Positions 1 to 8,726 are shown, counted from the first letter of the stretch. The stretch is DNA of 44,766 nucleotides from Gammaproteobacteria bacterium (GCA_021647245.1 JAKIVC010000025.1:1-44766); one strand, 5' to 3'. Program-made: numbers and translations. The notes: generated by a model not told the origin, from the sequence alone.

Positions 1-123
1 CCGTGTGCGTAAATAGCGCAAGCACGGTTCTGAGAGGGGTGTGGTAACAATGGTAGAAGCAGGAAATCGGCCGTGTGATGGCCATCATGATCCTGATAAA
101 GCTAGAGGAACCCATCTACTCGA
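1..123 (+). mobile_element. 3' end of a group II intron (domains V and VI), truncated by the window edge
   Basis: The first 30 bases fold as a group II intron domain V. CCGTG (1-5) pairs with CACGG (23-27), TGCG (6-9) pairs with CGCA (17-20), and between them lies the expected two-base bulge (AG, 21-22). The run ends in GGTTC, as domain V normally does; the leading GAG would lie just outside the window. The following approx. 90 bases contain nested pairing (CAGGA with TCCTG, GGCC with GGCC) and end in CCATCTACTCGACC, which resembles a domain VI and 3' splice region. The reverse transcriptase gene, if present, lies upstream of the window. The exact 3' boundary (about 118-123) is inferred. Confidence 0.7.
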
Positions 124-131
124 CCAATAAA

Positions 132-175
132 GGGGTCAAGTCTGTACATAATGTATTTAGTGGTTTATTGTTTTA
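132..175 (+). repeat. GGGGTC-type dispersed repeat, copy 1
   Basis: The stretch starts with GGGGTC and continues CAAGTCTGTACATAATG. A diverged copy sits at 2033-2077 and ends in GACCCC, the inverse of the GGGGTC start. The two copies share most of about 40 positions and lie in the same orientation on either side of the IS110 transposase gene. GGGGTC/GACCCC ends of this type often accompany REP-associated tyrosine transposases in gammaproteobacteria, but no such transposase is visible here. Confidence 0.55.
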
Positions 176-380
176 AGAGTAGGGGGCAAATACAATGTTG
201 GCTCCTGAATTCGTATCATTGAGCGCATAACCGTAGAAAGCCCCATTCAGAGTCCCTACCTACTTAGTCTCTTTTTTTGATTACCCCAACCATCATTCAA
301 TTCCACATCACTTTCAATGATAATCATCTTCCAGCCCGATATTTACCTGCAAATAGCGGCATTTTAGGCGGTTAAGGGCT

Positions 381-479
381 TTATCTGGCCTTTTCGAAGG
401 TGTCGGGCTGTAACTGGTCTTCAAAATTGAGGGCGATCATGATCTCTTGCCGGTAGTTATTGGGGATGAAATTTGGCAT
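381..479 (-). pseudogene. Fossil N-terminus of a DDE transposase (32 codons)
   Basis: Reading the minus strand from an ATG at 477-479 gives MPNFIPNNYRQEIMIALNFE and then DQLQPDTFEKAR before a TAA at 381-383. The pattern of a short basic start followed by 'DQL.PGTFE' is the N-terminus of a group of IS1182/IS4-like transposases that then continue with 'LIDHELDLS'. Nothing of the remaining catalytic domain follows, so this is a remnant and not a gene. The family assignment is from memory of the motif and is moderately sure. Confidence 0.5.
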
Positions 480-544
480 TGGCGCAATCCTTATGCTTTG
501 ATGCCATTTTACGCTACTTGGGATGGTTTGGGGGTTTTTCTACA

Positions 545-790
545 GCTTGGTAGAGGGGTCTACCATTGAAATTAGTAGATGGTAAGCAGGCATAACAAGA
601 GCTAGACTTAAACCTTGGCAAGGGTGTGGCTCAAGGGATCGGTCATCGCAAGATTAACTCGACTTTGAAATGCCGCCCTTGTCATTCTACATCATCTATC
701 TGGGCTCTACCGGGATGATGTCAGTCGTAAGACCGTGACTCTGTACGTAGACGTGACAAGATAGATGTCCTTTTAATCTATTAAGAGGAG
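545..790 (+). ncRNA. Candidate IS110 bridge RNA region / left-end non-coding segment
   Basis: This non-coding stretch lies directly upstream of the IS110 transposase and is rich in pairing potential. GGTAGA (549-554) and TCTACC (559-564) form a hairpin with a GGGG loop. ACATCATC (689-696) pairs with GATGATGT (714-721) around a 17-base loop. CATCTATCT (693-701) can pair instead with AGATAGATG (759-767), an alternative fold. IS110-group elements are known to encode a structured bridge RNA between their left end and the transposase, with internal loops that specify target and donor. Position and structure fit. The RNA limits, loops and element left end cannot be fixed from one copy. Confidence 0.4.
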
Positions 791-796
791 ACCGCC

Positions 797-1987
797 ATGT
801 CACGGCGCACACATACATTGCAGGTCAGTGTCGATACGGGTTGTTACCACCACCACGCTGCGGTGGGCCTATCAAATGGAGAATACCTGGGTTCGTTTGA
901 GTTTCCGCATAACAAAGCAGGCTTTCTGGATTTCTTTACAGAGATAGAACGGTACAAGAAGTACAGCGACAACCACGTTTGCGTGGCCATGGAAGGTTAT
1001 AATGGTCATGCCCGCCCCCTGGACCAGATGGTCCAATCACACGACTATCGTCTGTTTAACATTAACAATGTCAAGTTGTCCCGATTCAAAGAGATCTTTC
1101 CCGGAGCAGCGAAAACCGATCGGATAGATGCCCGCAAAGGCCTTGAACTGTTTCAACTACAACAGAGCTTACCGCTAGCCCGGAACGTGCTTCAGGAAGT
1201 CACCCCTGTCGCCGAAGTCGAACAACAGCTGAAGCGTTTGAGCCGAAGACGCCGTCGTCTGGTTGACGAGCGAACGCGCTATATCAATGCATTACAGGCC
1301 GATTTACGCTCACTGAGTCCAGGTTTAATTGATATCGCAAAAGATGTTGGTAATGTCTGGTTTTTGAATTTCCTGGCCTCAGCGACGGATTTACGTCAGT
1401 TGGCGCGGCGAAAGAAAGCGAGTTTACTCAAGGTCAAACAGGTCGGGAAACGCTATGCCAATGTTATTTTGGCCTGGCAGGAGACAGCCCTTTTCAGTAA
1501 TGACATCGCATTTGTTTGGCCCCTGGTTCGTCAAGATGTGTTACGCATCATCGAACTACGCACCATGATCAAGACGATCGATAAACAGCTGGTCGTGCTA
1601 ATGGAACAATCAGCTATTGCCCAACATTTACTGTCCATCAAAGGCTTTGGTGATACTTCTTGTGCGGAACTTGCCGGAGAAATTGGGTGTGTTGAACGCT
1701 TTGAGAAAGAAACCAGTTTAGCCTTATATTTAGGGATGGCCGTATTGGATAATTCATCGGGCACCTATCAGGGTAGTAAGCGTTCCAAGCAAGTAAATCA
1801 ACGTGCAAAGAGAGCGATGATGAATGCTGTAGACAAACATCGTAAGTGGGTGGAGCAATCCGGCGATTACTACCAAAAGAAACGGGATGAAGGCAAGAAA
1901 CACAATCAGGCACTTCGCTCATTGGGACGGCATCTGGTACGCGTTATTTTTAAAATGCTCAAAGAAAATAGAGATTATTATCTTTGA
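797..1987 (+). CDS. IS110-family transposase (DEDD/serine recombinase)
   Basis: This 396-residue protein catalyses RNA-guided recombination of its own insertion sequence. The N-terminal RuvC-like domain shows the DEDD set: Asp13 (VSVDTG), Glu66 (AMEGYNG), Asp108 and Asp111 (KTDRIDARK). The central part is a charged coiled coil (about 140-200). The C-terminal transposase_20 domain has the helix-hairpin-helix-like 'LLSIKGFGDTSCAELAGEIG' and the catalytic-serine segment 'NSSGTYQGSKRSK'. Length and domains match full-length family members and there is no stop or frameshift, so it is probably active. An AAGAGGAG ribosome binding site lies 8 bases before the ATG. The long upstream non-coding stretch favours the IS110 over the IS1111 subgroup. 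Element ends are not resolvable because IS110 elements have no clear terminal inverted repeats. Confidence 0.93.
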   Translation: MSRRTHTLQVSVDTGCYHHHAAVGLSNGEYLGSFEFPHNKAGFLDFFTEIERYKKYSDNHVCVAMEGYNGHARPLDQMVQSHDYRLFNINNVKLSRFKEIFPGAAKTDRIDARKGLELFQLQQSLPLARNVLQEVTPVAEVEQQLKRLSRRRRRLVDERTRYINALQADLRSLSPGLIDIAKDVGNVWFLNFLASATDLRQLARRKKASLLKVKQVGKRYANVILAWQETALFSNDIAFVWPLVRQDVLRIIELRTMIKTIDKQLVVLMEQSAIAQHLLSIKGFGDTSCAELAGEIGCVERFEKETSLALYLGMAVLDNSSGTYQGSKRSKQVNQRAKRAMMNAVDKHRKWVEQSGDYYQKKRDEGKKHNQALRSLGRHLVRVIFKMLKENRDYYL

Positions 1988-2032
1988 GGTTTAAAAAAAC
2001 GGGTGAGTTTGCTGGAAATTTAGAGCGGGATG

Positions 2033-2077
2033 TTCAAGTCTGTATATAATGTATTAATAGTTTATTGTTTAGACCCC
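2033..2077 (+). repeat. GGGGTC-type dispersed repeat, copy 2
   Basis: TTCAAGTCTGTATATAATG followed by TTTATTGTTTAGACCCC matches copy 1 at 132-175 with a few substitutions. It retains the GACCCC end that copy 1 has lost, while copy 1 retains the GGGGTC end. The full repeat is therefore probably about 50 bp with GGGGTC/GACCCC termini. It lies about 45 bases after the transposase stop. Confidence 0.55.
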
Positions 2078-2238
2078 TTCTGCTTCTTTAACAGCGAAGA
2101 GAAGCGCTGTGAATGCCCCTCTGGCAAAGTCATGTGGTTAAAAAATGAAAAGAAAGAACCAACAGGGTAACGACAAAATCTTCTTTAAGGGCCGCATCAG
2201 CGACTGTCGATGCTGCGAATTAAAAAAACAGTGTATGG
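2078..2238 (+). pseudogene. Frameshifted remnant of a DDE transposase (Cys-rich region)
   Basis: From 2114 one frame reads CPSGKVMWLKNEKKEPTG and meets a stop. The neighbouring frame continues at once with NDKIFFKGRISDCRCCELKK and then QCM, up to about 2238. Together these form the cysteine-bearing 'CPAGK.LWL...F.G...C..CELK..C' region seen in IS1182-like transposases, so one base has been lost or gained near 2168. The coding similarity stops exactly where the 13-bp inverted repeat at 2239 begins, so a second element has interrupted it. It is on the strand opposite to the fossil at 381-479, and whether both came from one element is unknown. Confidence 0.5.
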
Positions 2239-2393
2239 CCCTAATCCCCCGGTAGAAACACGTATGCTGCACAAGCACTTGATTCCACAGCAAAGAAATA
2301 GCCGCCGACCCTGCGGGTGCGACTAATATTTTTAGTTTCACTGTAAAACCAAACGCTTACACATCATCTCGCGTTGCTATCGGGGGATTAGGG
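2239..2393. mobile_element. MITE-like 155-bp element with 13-bp perfect inverted termini
   Basis: CCCTAATCCCCCG at 2239-2251 is the exact reverse complement of CGGGGGATTAGGG at 2381-2393. The enclosed 129 bases have no convincing reading frame. The left end abruptly cuts the transposase remnant described at 2078-2238. This is the anatomy of a short non-autonomous insertion. No target duplication is obvious, so excision scars or decay are possible. Confidence 0.5.
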
Positions 2394-2424
2394 AGTAGTG
2401 ATCATCTGGGTTAGTTCGCCACAT

Positions 2425-2456
2425 AAAAAAGGCACGTCCATTTCTGGTACGTGCCT
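2425..2456 (-). terminator. Rho-independent terminator after the rpoD-tRNA unit
   Basis: On the minus strand AGGCACGT (2449-2456) and ACGTGCCT (2430-2437) form an 8-bp stem with an 11-base loop, followed by a run of T (2425-2430). It lies 30 bases past the tRNA 3' end, so it would end transcription of the rpsU-yqeY-dnaG-rpoD-tRNA cluster. Confidence 0.8.
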
Positions 2457-2486
2457 GATGAGTGAAGAGAAAACCTCTTCTATGTA

Positions 2487-2563
<77 letters not shown>

Positions 2564-2581
2564 AAATTTTATAAGAGCACT

Positions 2582-4402
2582 CTAAGGCTGTTTCTCACCT
2601 TCCATAAAGCTACGCAGTGTTTCTGAGCGGCTGGGGTGGCGCAGTTTACGCAGCGCCTTTGCCTCAATTTGACGGATACGCTCTCGGGTAACATCAAACT
2701 GTTTACCCACCTCTTCAAGTGTGTGGTCTGTATTCATGTCGATACCAAAACGCATCCGTAGCACTTTCGCTTCACGGGCGGTCAGGCTCTCCAGTACCGA
2801 TTGAGTAGTTTCGCGCAAGCCTTCAAAAGTAGCGGAGTGCGAGGGCGATACCATGTTCTGGTCTTCGATAAAGTCGCCTAAGCGCGAATCTTCATCATCA
2901 CCAATCGGTGTCTCCATGGAGATCGGCTCTTTGGCAATTTTCAACACCTTGCGAACCTTGTCTTCCGGCATCTCCATGCGTTCTGACAGCTCTTCTGGCG
3001 TTGCTTCACGACCCATCTCTTGCAACATTTGACGCATCACACGGTTGAGCTTATTGATCGTCTCAATCATATGCACAGGAATACGAATCGTGCGCGCCTG
3101 GTCAGCAATTGAGCGGGTGATTGCCTGACGAATCCACCAGGTTGCATAGGTTGAGAACTTATAACCACGACGGTACTCAAACTTATCAACCGCCTTCATC
3201 AGGCCAATGTTGCCCTCCTGAATAAGGTCAAGAAACTGCAAACCGCGGTTAGTGTATTTTTTAGCAATCGAGATAACCAATCGCAAGTTGGCCTCGACCA
3301 TCTCTTTCTTGGCGCGACGTGCCTTCGCCTCGCCAATCGACATTTTACGGTTGATCTCTTTAATTTCAGCAATGCTCAAGCCACTGGCCAACTCAATCGC
3401 TTGCAGCTTTTTCTGTGCGCGGATGATGTCACTCTTATGTTCAATCAAAACATCGGAGTAAGCATAACCACTTAGCTGCGCTTCTAGCCACTCGGCACTG
3501 GTCTCATTTTCAGGAAATGATGTAATGAACTCTTTGCGTGGCATATGTGCTTGATTGACACAGATTTTCATAATCAAGCGTTCGTGGCCTCGAATGACCT
3601 CGACCACATCACGCATGTTTTTAATGATGACATCGAGCACTTTTACAACAATTTTCAACTCACAAAAACGCTCGCCCATCTCCTTGCGGACCGACTCGTA
3701 CTCTGCATGGCCGCGGCTCTTACCTTGATCGATCGAGAGCACCATAAAGCGCTCATACAGCACACGAATGGAGGCCATGTGCGCGGCAACCTCTTCAGGA
3801 TCAGGTCCGGTATCGATCTCCTCTTCATCATCATCATCGTCTGAAGAAGCGGCAGGCACTGGCGAAGCAATAACATCCTCTTCAATAGCATTGGGGTCAA
3901 TGATGGCATTGATGAGGTCAGTCAGACGAATTTCTTCATTTTCAACCCGCTGATACGCAGCCATCAGTAGTGCAACCGCACCGGGGAAAGTGGCCAGTGC
4001 TCGGGTAACTTGAGCAACACCCTCTTCGATACGCTTGGCGATGACAATTTCACCTTCACGGGTCAACAGCTCGACGGCACCCATTTCGCGCATATACATG
4101 CGCACCGGATCGGTGGTGCGACCCAGCTCTGGGTCAACCGTGGCCGCGAGTGCGGCCGCTGCCTCTTCGGTAGCATCTTCGTCGTCCGGGTTGTCACCGG
4201 TAATAATGATTGAATCGGCATCGGGGGCAACTTCATGCACCTCGATACCCATATCATTAATCATATTGATAATGTCTTCGACCTGTTCAGGGTCAATATC
4301 ATCAGGCAGGTGATCATTTACTTCACGATAGGTGAGGTAACCCTGCTCTTTGCCTTTGGCAATGAGCAATCGAATCTGTGATTGCTGGTCCGCTTCGTTC
4401 AT
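2582..4402 (-). CDS. rpoD: RNA polymerase primary sigma factor (sigma-70)
   Basis: This is the housekeeping sigma factor, 606 residues (613 in E. coli). Region 1.1 is at the N-terminus and region 1.2 follows around '[11 protein letters not shown]'. A non-conserved acidic insert ([14 protein letters not shown], about 185-200) follows. Region 2 has '[19 protein letters not shown]' and '[17 protein letters not shown]' for -10 recognition and melting. The region 4 helix-turn-helix near the C-terminus has '[19 protein letters not shown]' for -35 binding. It is the last protein gene of the macromolecular synthesis cluster, 233 bases after dnaG, and that gap probably has its own promoter. No unusual changes were seen. 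Confidence 0.98.
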   Translation of the reverse strand: MNEADQQSQIRLLIAKGKEQGYLTYREVNDHLPDDIDPEQVEDIINMINDMGIEVHEVAPDADSIIITGDNPDDEDATEEAAAALAATVDPELGRTTDPVRMYMREMGAVELLTREGEIVIAKRIEEGVAQVTRALATFPGAVALLMAAYQRVENEEIRLTDLINAIIDPNAIEEDVIASPVPAASSDDDDDEEEIDTGPDPEEVAAHMASIRVLYERFMVLSIDQGKSRGHAEYESVRKEMGERFCELKIVVKVLDVIIKNMRDVVEVIRGHERLIMKICVNQAHMPRKEFITSFPENETSAEWLEAQLSGYAYSDVLIEHKSDIIRAQKKLQAIELASGLSIAEIKEINRKMSIGEAKARRAKKEMVEANLRLVISIAKKYTNRGLQFLDLIQEGNIGLMKAVDKFEYRRGYKFSTYATWWIRQAITRSIADQARTIRIPVHMIETINKLNRVMRQMLQEMGREATPEELSERMEMPEDKVRKVLKIAKEPISMETPIGDDEDSRLGDFIEDQNMVSPSHSATFEGLRETTQSVLESLTAREAKVLRMRFGIDMNTDHTLEEVGKQFDVTRERIRQIEAKALRKLRHPSRSETLRSFMEGEKQP

Positions 4403-4530
4403 ATTGACGATTTCCCGAGCCTCAAAACTGTAAAAAATTAGCCCGCGATTCTAACACAGAATGCAAGCCACATGAATCTTAATGCCCCTTAATCCCTAGG
4501 ATAAAACGTGTAATAAACAACATTACCGCC

Positions 4531-4549
4531 CGATCACTCCCTGTGATCG
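4531..4549. promoter_or_regulatory. Perfect 7-bp palindrome in the dnaG-rpoD gap
   Basis: CGATCAC (4531-4537) and GTGATCG (4543-4549) flank TCCCT. It lies about 130 bases upstream of the rpoD start in the 233-base gap between dnaG and rpoD. It could be a protein-binding site or an RNA hairpin that uncouples rpoD from dnaG. It does not match the LexA box (CTGT-N8-ACAG). The rest of the gap shows no coding frame. Confidence 0.3.
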
Positions 4550-4635
4550 ATCGTGGATAACGTATAAAATACCCAGGCTATCTGCTTTTAGTCGCCAGAC
4601 ACATCACTTGGTTCACTCACAAGTGGCACTCAAAT

Positions 4636-6372
4636 TTATCTGTTTTGTAATCCTGCGAGCAAACCAAGAAACTCTTTTTTCTCCTGGTCACTCATCTGCT
4701 GTTTATTGCGGAGTTCATCCACACGCTGCTCACTCAGCATGGCATCGAGGCGCATTAACACGCCGTCAAACTCCTCTTCAATACCTTCCTGAGGAATCAC
4801 CACCGGCGTATTCATCAAACGAACCAAGTGCCGCCAGTTGTCGTGATCACGCCAGTGCTCCACCAACGCGCCGGGTGACATCCGCGGATTTTTACTCAAA
4901 ACCAGCAACACTTCACATAAAAGCGGCATGCCTGGCAACGGCAATGATCGGAATCGCTCACTATCACCCGCTTTTTTGGCCAATGAAGGGACATTAAGCA
5001 ACAACAGCAGCGCCCGCCGTACCAGTGACAAGCTCTGCCAACCTTTTACCGTGCTCTCAGCTACCGGGGGTGGCTTTTTCATCTTGCCCAGTAGTGAATC
5101 AAGGCGAATGGAGTCTATTTGCGCCACTCTGGCCAATTCGTCTTGCATCATCTGCCGCAACACGCCAGAGCGTAACTGCTCAAGCAGCGGCCGGGCAAGA
5201 TCTACCAATCGTGCCCGGCCACTCACGCTGCTTATATCGACCTGCCTGGAGAGGACTTCATAGAAAAACCCGGAAAACTCCTGGGCCTTCTCAACTCGCT
5301 GCTCAAATGCAGTCGACCCTTCACGGCGCACCAGAGAGTCAGGGTCATCACCATCGGGTACAAACATGAAGCGCAGTTGCCACCCTTCACGCATCACCCC
5401 AAGTGCATTATTGAGTGCGCGCTCAGCCGCCTCTCTACCTGCACGGTCACCGTCGAAGCAAAAAACAACTTCATCGACGATACGGAACATTCGTTCCAGG
5501 TGCTCCTGAGTGGTTGAGGTACCCAAGGTAGCCACGCAATTTCGAATACCAAACTGTGCCAGCGCGACCACGTCCATGTAGCCCTCAACGACAATCAGGC
5601 GCTCGAGCTTACGAACACTCTTTCGCGCCTGAAAAAGCCCATACAGCTCGTGGCCCTTATGGAACACCGAGGTTTCGGGTGAGTTCAAATATTTAGGTGT
5701 CTCATCACCCAGCACTCGCCCACCAAAACCAACCACGCGACCCCGCGCATCTCGAATAGGAAACATCACTCGATCACGAAAGCGATCGTAACTGCCACCG
5801 TGCTCTTTTTCGATTAATAGGCCGCTGTCAATCAGCTCACTTGACGGCATGTTGAGTGCCGAGAGCAGGTTATCCCAACCGGGGGGCGCGTAACCCAGCT
5901 CATATTCGCGGGCGATCTCGCCGCTCAAACCACGCTGTTTGAGGTAATCCACCGCTGAGTGTGACTGCGGGTGCTGTACAAGCTGACTGCGATAGAATTT
6001 AACCGCTCGCTCCAGCAACGCGTAAAGCCCTTTATTCGATGCCAAGCGACTCTCTTCACCTGGGGTTGGCTGCTCTCGGGGAACCTCTAAACCCGCTAGC
6101 CCCGCAAGATCTTCTACCGCATCAACAAAGCCCGCGTGCTCAAACTCCATCAAAAAGCTCAATGCATTGCCGTGTACGCCACATCCAAAACAGTGATAAA
6201 ACTGCTTTTGCTGGCTTACCGTAAACGAAGGGGTTTTTTCATCATGGAATGGGCAGCAAGCGGTAAACTCTTTGCCCGCCTTACGCAAAGAGACCCGTGG
6301 ATTGATAATATCAACGATATCAATCCGTGACAGTAGCTCATCAATAAACGGCTGAGGAATTTTCCCTGCCAT
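4636..6372 (-). CDS. dnaG: DNA primase
   Basis: Synthesises RNA primers for chromosome replication. It has 578 residues, close to the 581 of E. coli. The N-terminal CHC2 zinc-binding domain shows Cys40, His43, Cys61 and Cys64 (CCPFHDEKTP ... HCFGCG). The catalytic core carries the TOPRIM motifs 'VVEGYMDV' (about 265) and 'FDGDRAG' (about 308-314), which bind the catalytic metals. The C-terminal part is the helicase-interaction domain that contacts DnaB. It sits between yqeY and rpoD, the classic order. The gene appears complete and ordinary. Confidence 0.98.
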   Translation of the reverse strand: MAGKIPQPFIDELLSRIDIVDIINPRVSLRKAGKEFTACCPFHDEKTPSFTVSQQKQFYHCFGCGVHGNALSFLMEFEHAGFVDAVEDLAGLAGLEVPREQPTPGEESRLASNKGLYALLERAVKFYRSQLVQHPQSHSAVDYLKQRGLSGEIAREYELGYAPPGWDNLLSALNMPSSELIDSGLLIEKEHGGSYDRFRDRVMFPIRDARGRVVGFGGRVLGDETPKYLNSPETSVFHKGHELYGLFQARKSVRKLERLIVVEGYMDVVALAQFGIRNCVATLGTSTTQEHLERMFRIVDEVVFCFDGDRAGREAAERALNNALGVMREGWQLRFMFVPDGDDPDSLVRREGSTAFEQRVEKAQEFSGFFYEVLSRQVDISSVSGRARLVDLARPLLEQLRSGVLRQMMQDELARVAQIDSIRLDSLLGKMKKPPPVAESTVKGWQSLSLVRRALLLLLNVPSLAKKAGDSERFRSLPLPGMPLLCEVLLVLSKNPRMSPGALVEHWRDHDNWRHLVRLMNTPVVIPQEGIEEEFDGVLMRLDAMLSEQRVDELRNKQQMSDQEKKEFLGLLAGLQNR

Positions 6373-6420
6373 GGTATCCGCTAGGTTTTTTCAAAGTACA
6401 ACAGAATATTAACCCTGATA

Positions 6421-6876
6421 TCAGGCGAGCAGGCGTTTTTTAACATGGGCACTTACCTGCCCCATATCTGCGCGACCCTGAAGTTTCGGCTTTAAGGCCG
6501 CCATCACTTTGCCCATATCCTTTAAGCTCGATGCACCTGTTTCAGCCATCACCTCATCAATCTCAGCACTCACTTGCGCCTCACTCATGGCCTCAGGAAG
6601 GAACTCCTTAATAACCGCCACTTCAGCATGCTCAATATCTGCAAGATCTTGGCGATTAGCGCTCTCAAACTGGCTGATGGACTCTTTGCGCTGCTTAACC
6701 ATTTTGGTTAGCACCTCAAGAACCTGCTCATCATTCAGCTCAATACGCTCATCAACCTCTTTTTGCTTAATCGCAGCATTAACAAGCCGTATCACACCCA
6801 AGCGAACGGTTTGCCTCGCTCGCATAGCATCCTTCATAGAGGCTATCAGCTGCTGTTTTAAGGTAATATCAACCAT
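6421..6876 (-). CDS. yqeY: GatB/YqeY-domain protein
   Basis: A 151-residue single-domain protein of the GatB/YqeY family, related to the tRNA-binding tail of the aspartyl/glutamyl-tRNA amidotransferase subunit GatB. Typical blocks are 'RLGVIRLVNAAIKQKEVDER', 'VKQRKESISQFE' and the C-terminal 'DMGKVMAALKPKLQGRADM'. A role in tRNA-dependent amidation or protein synthesis quality is proposed from homology but is not well established. It lies between rpsU and dnaG, the conserved place for this family, with gaps of 35 and 48 bases, so it is very likely co-transcribed with them. Confidence 0.93.
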   Translation of the reverse strand: MVDITLKQQLIASMKDAMRARQTVRLGVIRLVNAAIKQKEVDERIELNDEQVLEVLTKMVKQRKESISQFESANRQDLADIEHAEVAVIKEFLPEAMSEAQVSAEIDEVMAETGASSLKDMGKVMAALKPKLQGRADMGQVSAHVKKRLLA

Positions 6877-6911
6877 CGAGCGACTCCGCAGTTGGCAAAT
6901 TGAGATTTAGC

Positions 6912-7127
6912 CTAGTACAGACGTACGCGACGTGACTGCTCTTTTGACATTTTTTTCATATGACGCTTAACAGCGGCCGCTGCTTTGCGCTTGCGGACTG
7001 CGGTTGGTTTTTCGTAGAACTCGCGGCTACGCAACTCACCAAGGACTCCCGCTTTCTCACAGGTACGCTTGAAACGACGCAATGCAACGTCAAATGGTTC
7101 GTTCTCTTTTACGCGAACAACTGGCAT
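6912..7127 (-). CDS. rpsU: 30S ribosomal protein S21 (bS21)
   Basis: The 71-residue basic protein [20 protein letters not shown]... is the full usual length. It binds the 30S platform near the anti-Shine-Dalgarno end of 16S rRNA and helps select initiation sites. The C-terminus is strongly basic ([20 protein letters not shown]). It is the first gene of the rpsU-yqeY-dnaG-rpoD cluster. It is divergent from tsaD, with 121 bases between the two starts that must hold both promoters. Confidence 0.98.
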   Translation of the reverse strand: MPVVRVKENEPFDVALRRFKRTCEKAGVLGELRSREFYEKPTAVRKRKAAAAVKRHMKKMSKEQSRRVRLY

Positions 7128-7248
7128 GTGGACTCAACCCTCTTTATATAAGTAGTCATCATTTCATTCAGAGGCGCGATTCTAGACAGTTATCAACAAA
7201 AAATCAAAGTTCTTGCGCATATTTGTTTTCAACGGGACAATACCCCCC

Positions 7249-8262
7249 ATGAGAATACTTGGCATAGAATCATCCTGCGACGAAACCGGCATTGCAATTT
7301 ACGATGCTGACAAGGGGCTGATCGCCCATAAAATACACAGCCAGATTGAGCTACACGCTGTCTATGGCGGCGTGGTACCTGAGCTTGCGTCCCGCGACCA
7401 CATCCGCAAAACAATCCCGCTGATACGCCAAGTGATGGCTGAAGCGGATACCATGGCGGAACAGCTGGACGGTATTGCGTATACCGCAGGCCCAGGGTTG
7501 ATGGGCGCACTGCTGGTGGGCGCATCCATTGGGCGCAGCCTCGCTTACGCCTGGAACATTCCGGCAGTTGCCATTCATCATCTTGAGGGACATTTATTGG
7601 CCCCCATGCTGGATGAACCAAAGCCTGCATTCCCCTTTATCGCATTGCTGGTGTCGGGTGGGCATACGCAGCTCATGGAGGTGCAAGGTGTCGGTGACTA
7701 CCGAATGCTTGGTTGCACACTGGATGATGCAGCCGGTGAGGCCTTTGATAAAACAGCAAAACTACTGAAGCTGGGATACCCAGGCGGCCCAAAGATTGCG
7801 GAGCTGGCCATGCAAGGAAACCCTGATCGCTATAAGTTTCCTCGCCCAATGACCAATCGGCCAGGAATCGACTTCAGTTTCAGCGGGCTAAAAACCTTTG
7901 CGTTAAACACACTGCATAAGGATGGCGATGATGCACAGACAAAAGCAGATATCGCACTCGCTTTTGAAGTTGCGGTTGCAGAAACAATGGTGATTAAATG
8001 TCGTCGCGCCATCGAGCTGACCCAACTCAAGCGGCTGGTGATCGCCGGGGGTGTTAGCGCCAACCTGCGCTTGCGACAACGGCTTGAAGATATGGGCGCA
8101 AAACTGGGTGTTGAGGTCTTCTATCCACGCCAAGAGTTTTGCACTGACAATGGCGCCATGATCGCCTATGCTGGCCTGCTACGCCTGCAAGCAGGCGAGC
8201 AGCAGGGGACTGCATTTGGCGCCCGACCACGCTGGCCACTGGATGAGCTGAGCCACCTTTAA
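7249..8262 (+). CDS. tsaD: tRNA N6-adenosine threonylcarbamoyltransferase
   Basis: Transfers the threonylcarbamoyl group to A37 of ANN-decoding tRNAs, working with TsaB, TsaE and TsaC. The ATG at 7249 gives [16 protein letters not shown], the canonical start of the family. An upstream in-frame TTG (7213) would add 12 non-conserved residues and was rejected. It has 337 residues, as in E. coli. The metal-binding pair is His111 and His115 ([10 protein letters not shown]), the nucleotide-binding segment is 'LVSGGHTQL', and the C-terminal '[13 protein letters not shown]' and '[12 protein letters not shown]' are typical. It is divergent from rpsU, a very common arrangement. Confidence 0.97.
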   Translation: MRILGIESSCDETGIAIYDADKGLIAHKIHSQIELHAVYGGVVPELASRDHIRKTIPLIRQVMAEADTMAEQLDGIAYTAGPGLMGALLVGASIGRSLAYAWNIPAVAIHHLEGHLLAPMLDEPKPAFPFIALLVSGGHTQLMEVQGVGDYRMLGCTLDDAAGEAFDKTAKLLKLGYPGGPKIAELAMQGNPDRYKFPRPMTNRPGIDFSFSGLKTFALNTLHKDGDDAQTKADIALAFEVAVAETMVIKCRRAIELTQLKRLVIAGGVSANLRLRQRLEDMGAKLGVEVFYPRQEFCTDNGAMIAYAGLLRLQAGEQQGTAFGARPRWPLDELSHL

Positions 8263-8285
8263 AAAGTCATGAATATTTTAACTGG

Positions 8286-8726
8286 CTAAACCCGCAATGG
8301 AGTCACACACTCACTCAGCCGGCACTTTTTATAGTCCGCCATAATCAAGGCATGGTCGAACGCCATCCGCTTGGGCAGTGCATCCACAGAAAAAATCTCA
8401 ACCCCGGCCGCGTCATCTTCGGCACACGGCTCACCTACTGCGGTTGCAATGTAGACAGCACTAACGGTATGACCCCGCTCATCACGGCTGGGGTGGGAGT
8501 AGCAACCGAGTAGTCTTTTAAGCGTCACATCCAGCGAAGTCTCCTCCTTTGCCTCACGAATAGCCGCCTGCTCCAGTGCCTCTCCAACATCCACAAAACC
8601 ACCGGGCAAGGCCCAGCCATAAGGTGGGTATTTTCTCTCTATCAGCACAATGGGAGAGTCGGCTCGATCTGTCAGCTCAATCACCAGATCGACGGTAATA
8701 AGTGGGGTAGTCGGGCGCATATTCAT
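8286..8726 (-). CDS. Nudix hydrolase
   Basis: A 146-residue Nudix protein that probably hydrolyses a nucleoside diphosphate derivative; the substrate is unknown. The Nudix box spans about residues 42-64: GFVDVGE, then ALEQAAI, then REAKEETSL. It matches GX5EX7REUXEEXGU except that the late glycine is serine. The catalytic glutamates are kept. The start chosen (ATG at 8724-8726) overlaps the mgtE stop in an ATGA junction, so the two genes are probably translationally coupled. A longer reading further upstream would run inside mgtE and lacks similarity to the family. The final ~50 residues close the alpha/beta fold. Confidence 0.88.
   Translation of the reverse strand: MNMRPTTPLITVDLVIELTDRADSPIVLIERKYPPYGWALPGGFVDVGEALEQAAIREAKEETSLDVTLKRLLGCYSHPSRDERGHTVSAVYIATAVGEPCAEDDAAGVEIFSVDALPKRMAFDHALIMADYKKCRLSECVTPLRV

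Noticed and set aside
2138..2341. 67-codon minus-strand frame in the debris region
   Set aside because: It lies antisense to a transposase remnant and over the 155-bp element, with no recognisable domain.
1..2486. Prophage or integrative element at the tRNA
   Set aside because: There is no integrase, no tRNA-end duplication and no phage gene; only insertion sequences, intron and repeat remnants are seen.
4531..4549. LexA box upstream of rpoD
   Set aside because: The palindrome CGATCAC-N5-GTGATCG does not match CTGT-N8-ACAG.
7213..7248. Longer tsaD start at a TTG
   Set aside because: The 12 extra residues are not part of the family, and the ATG at 7249 gives the canonical N-terminus.
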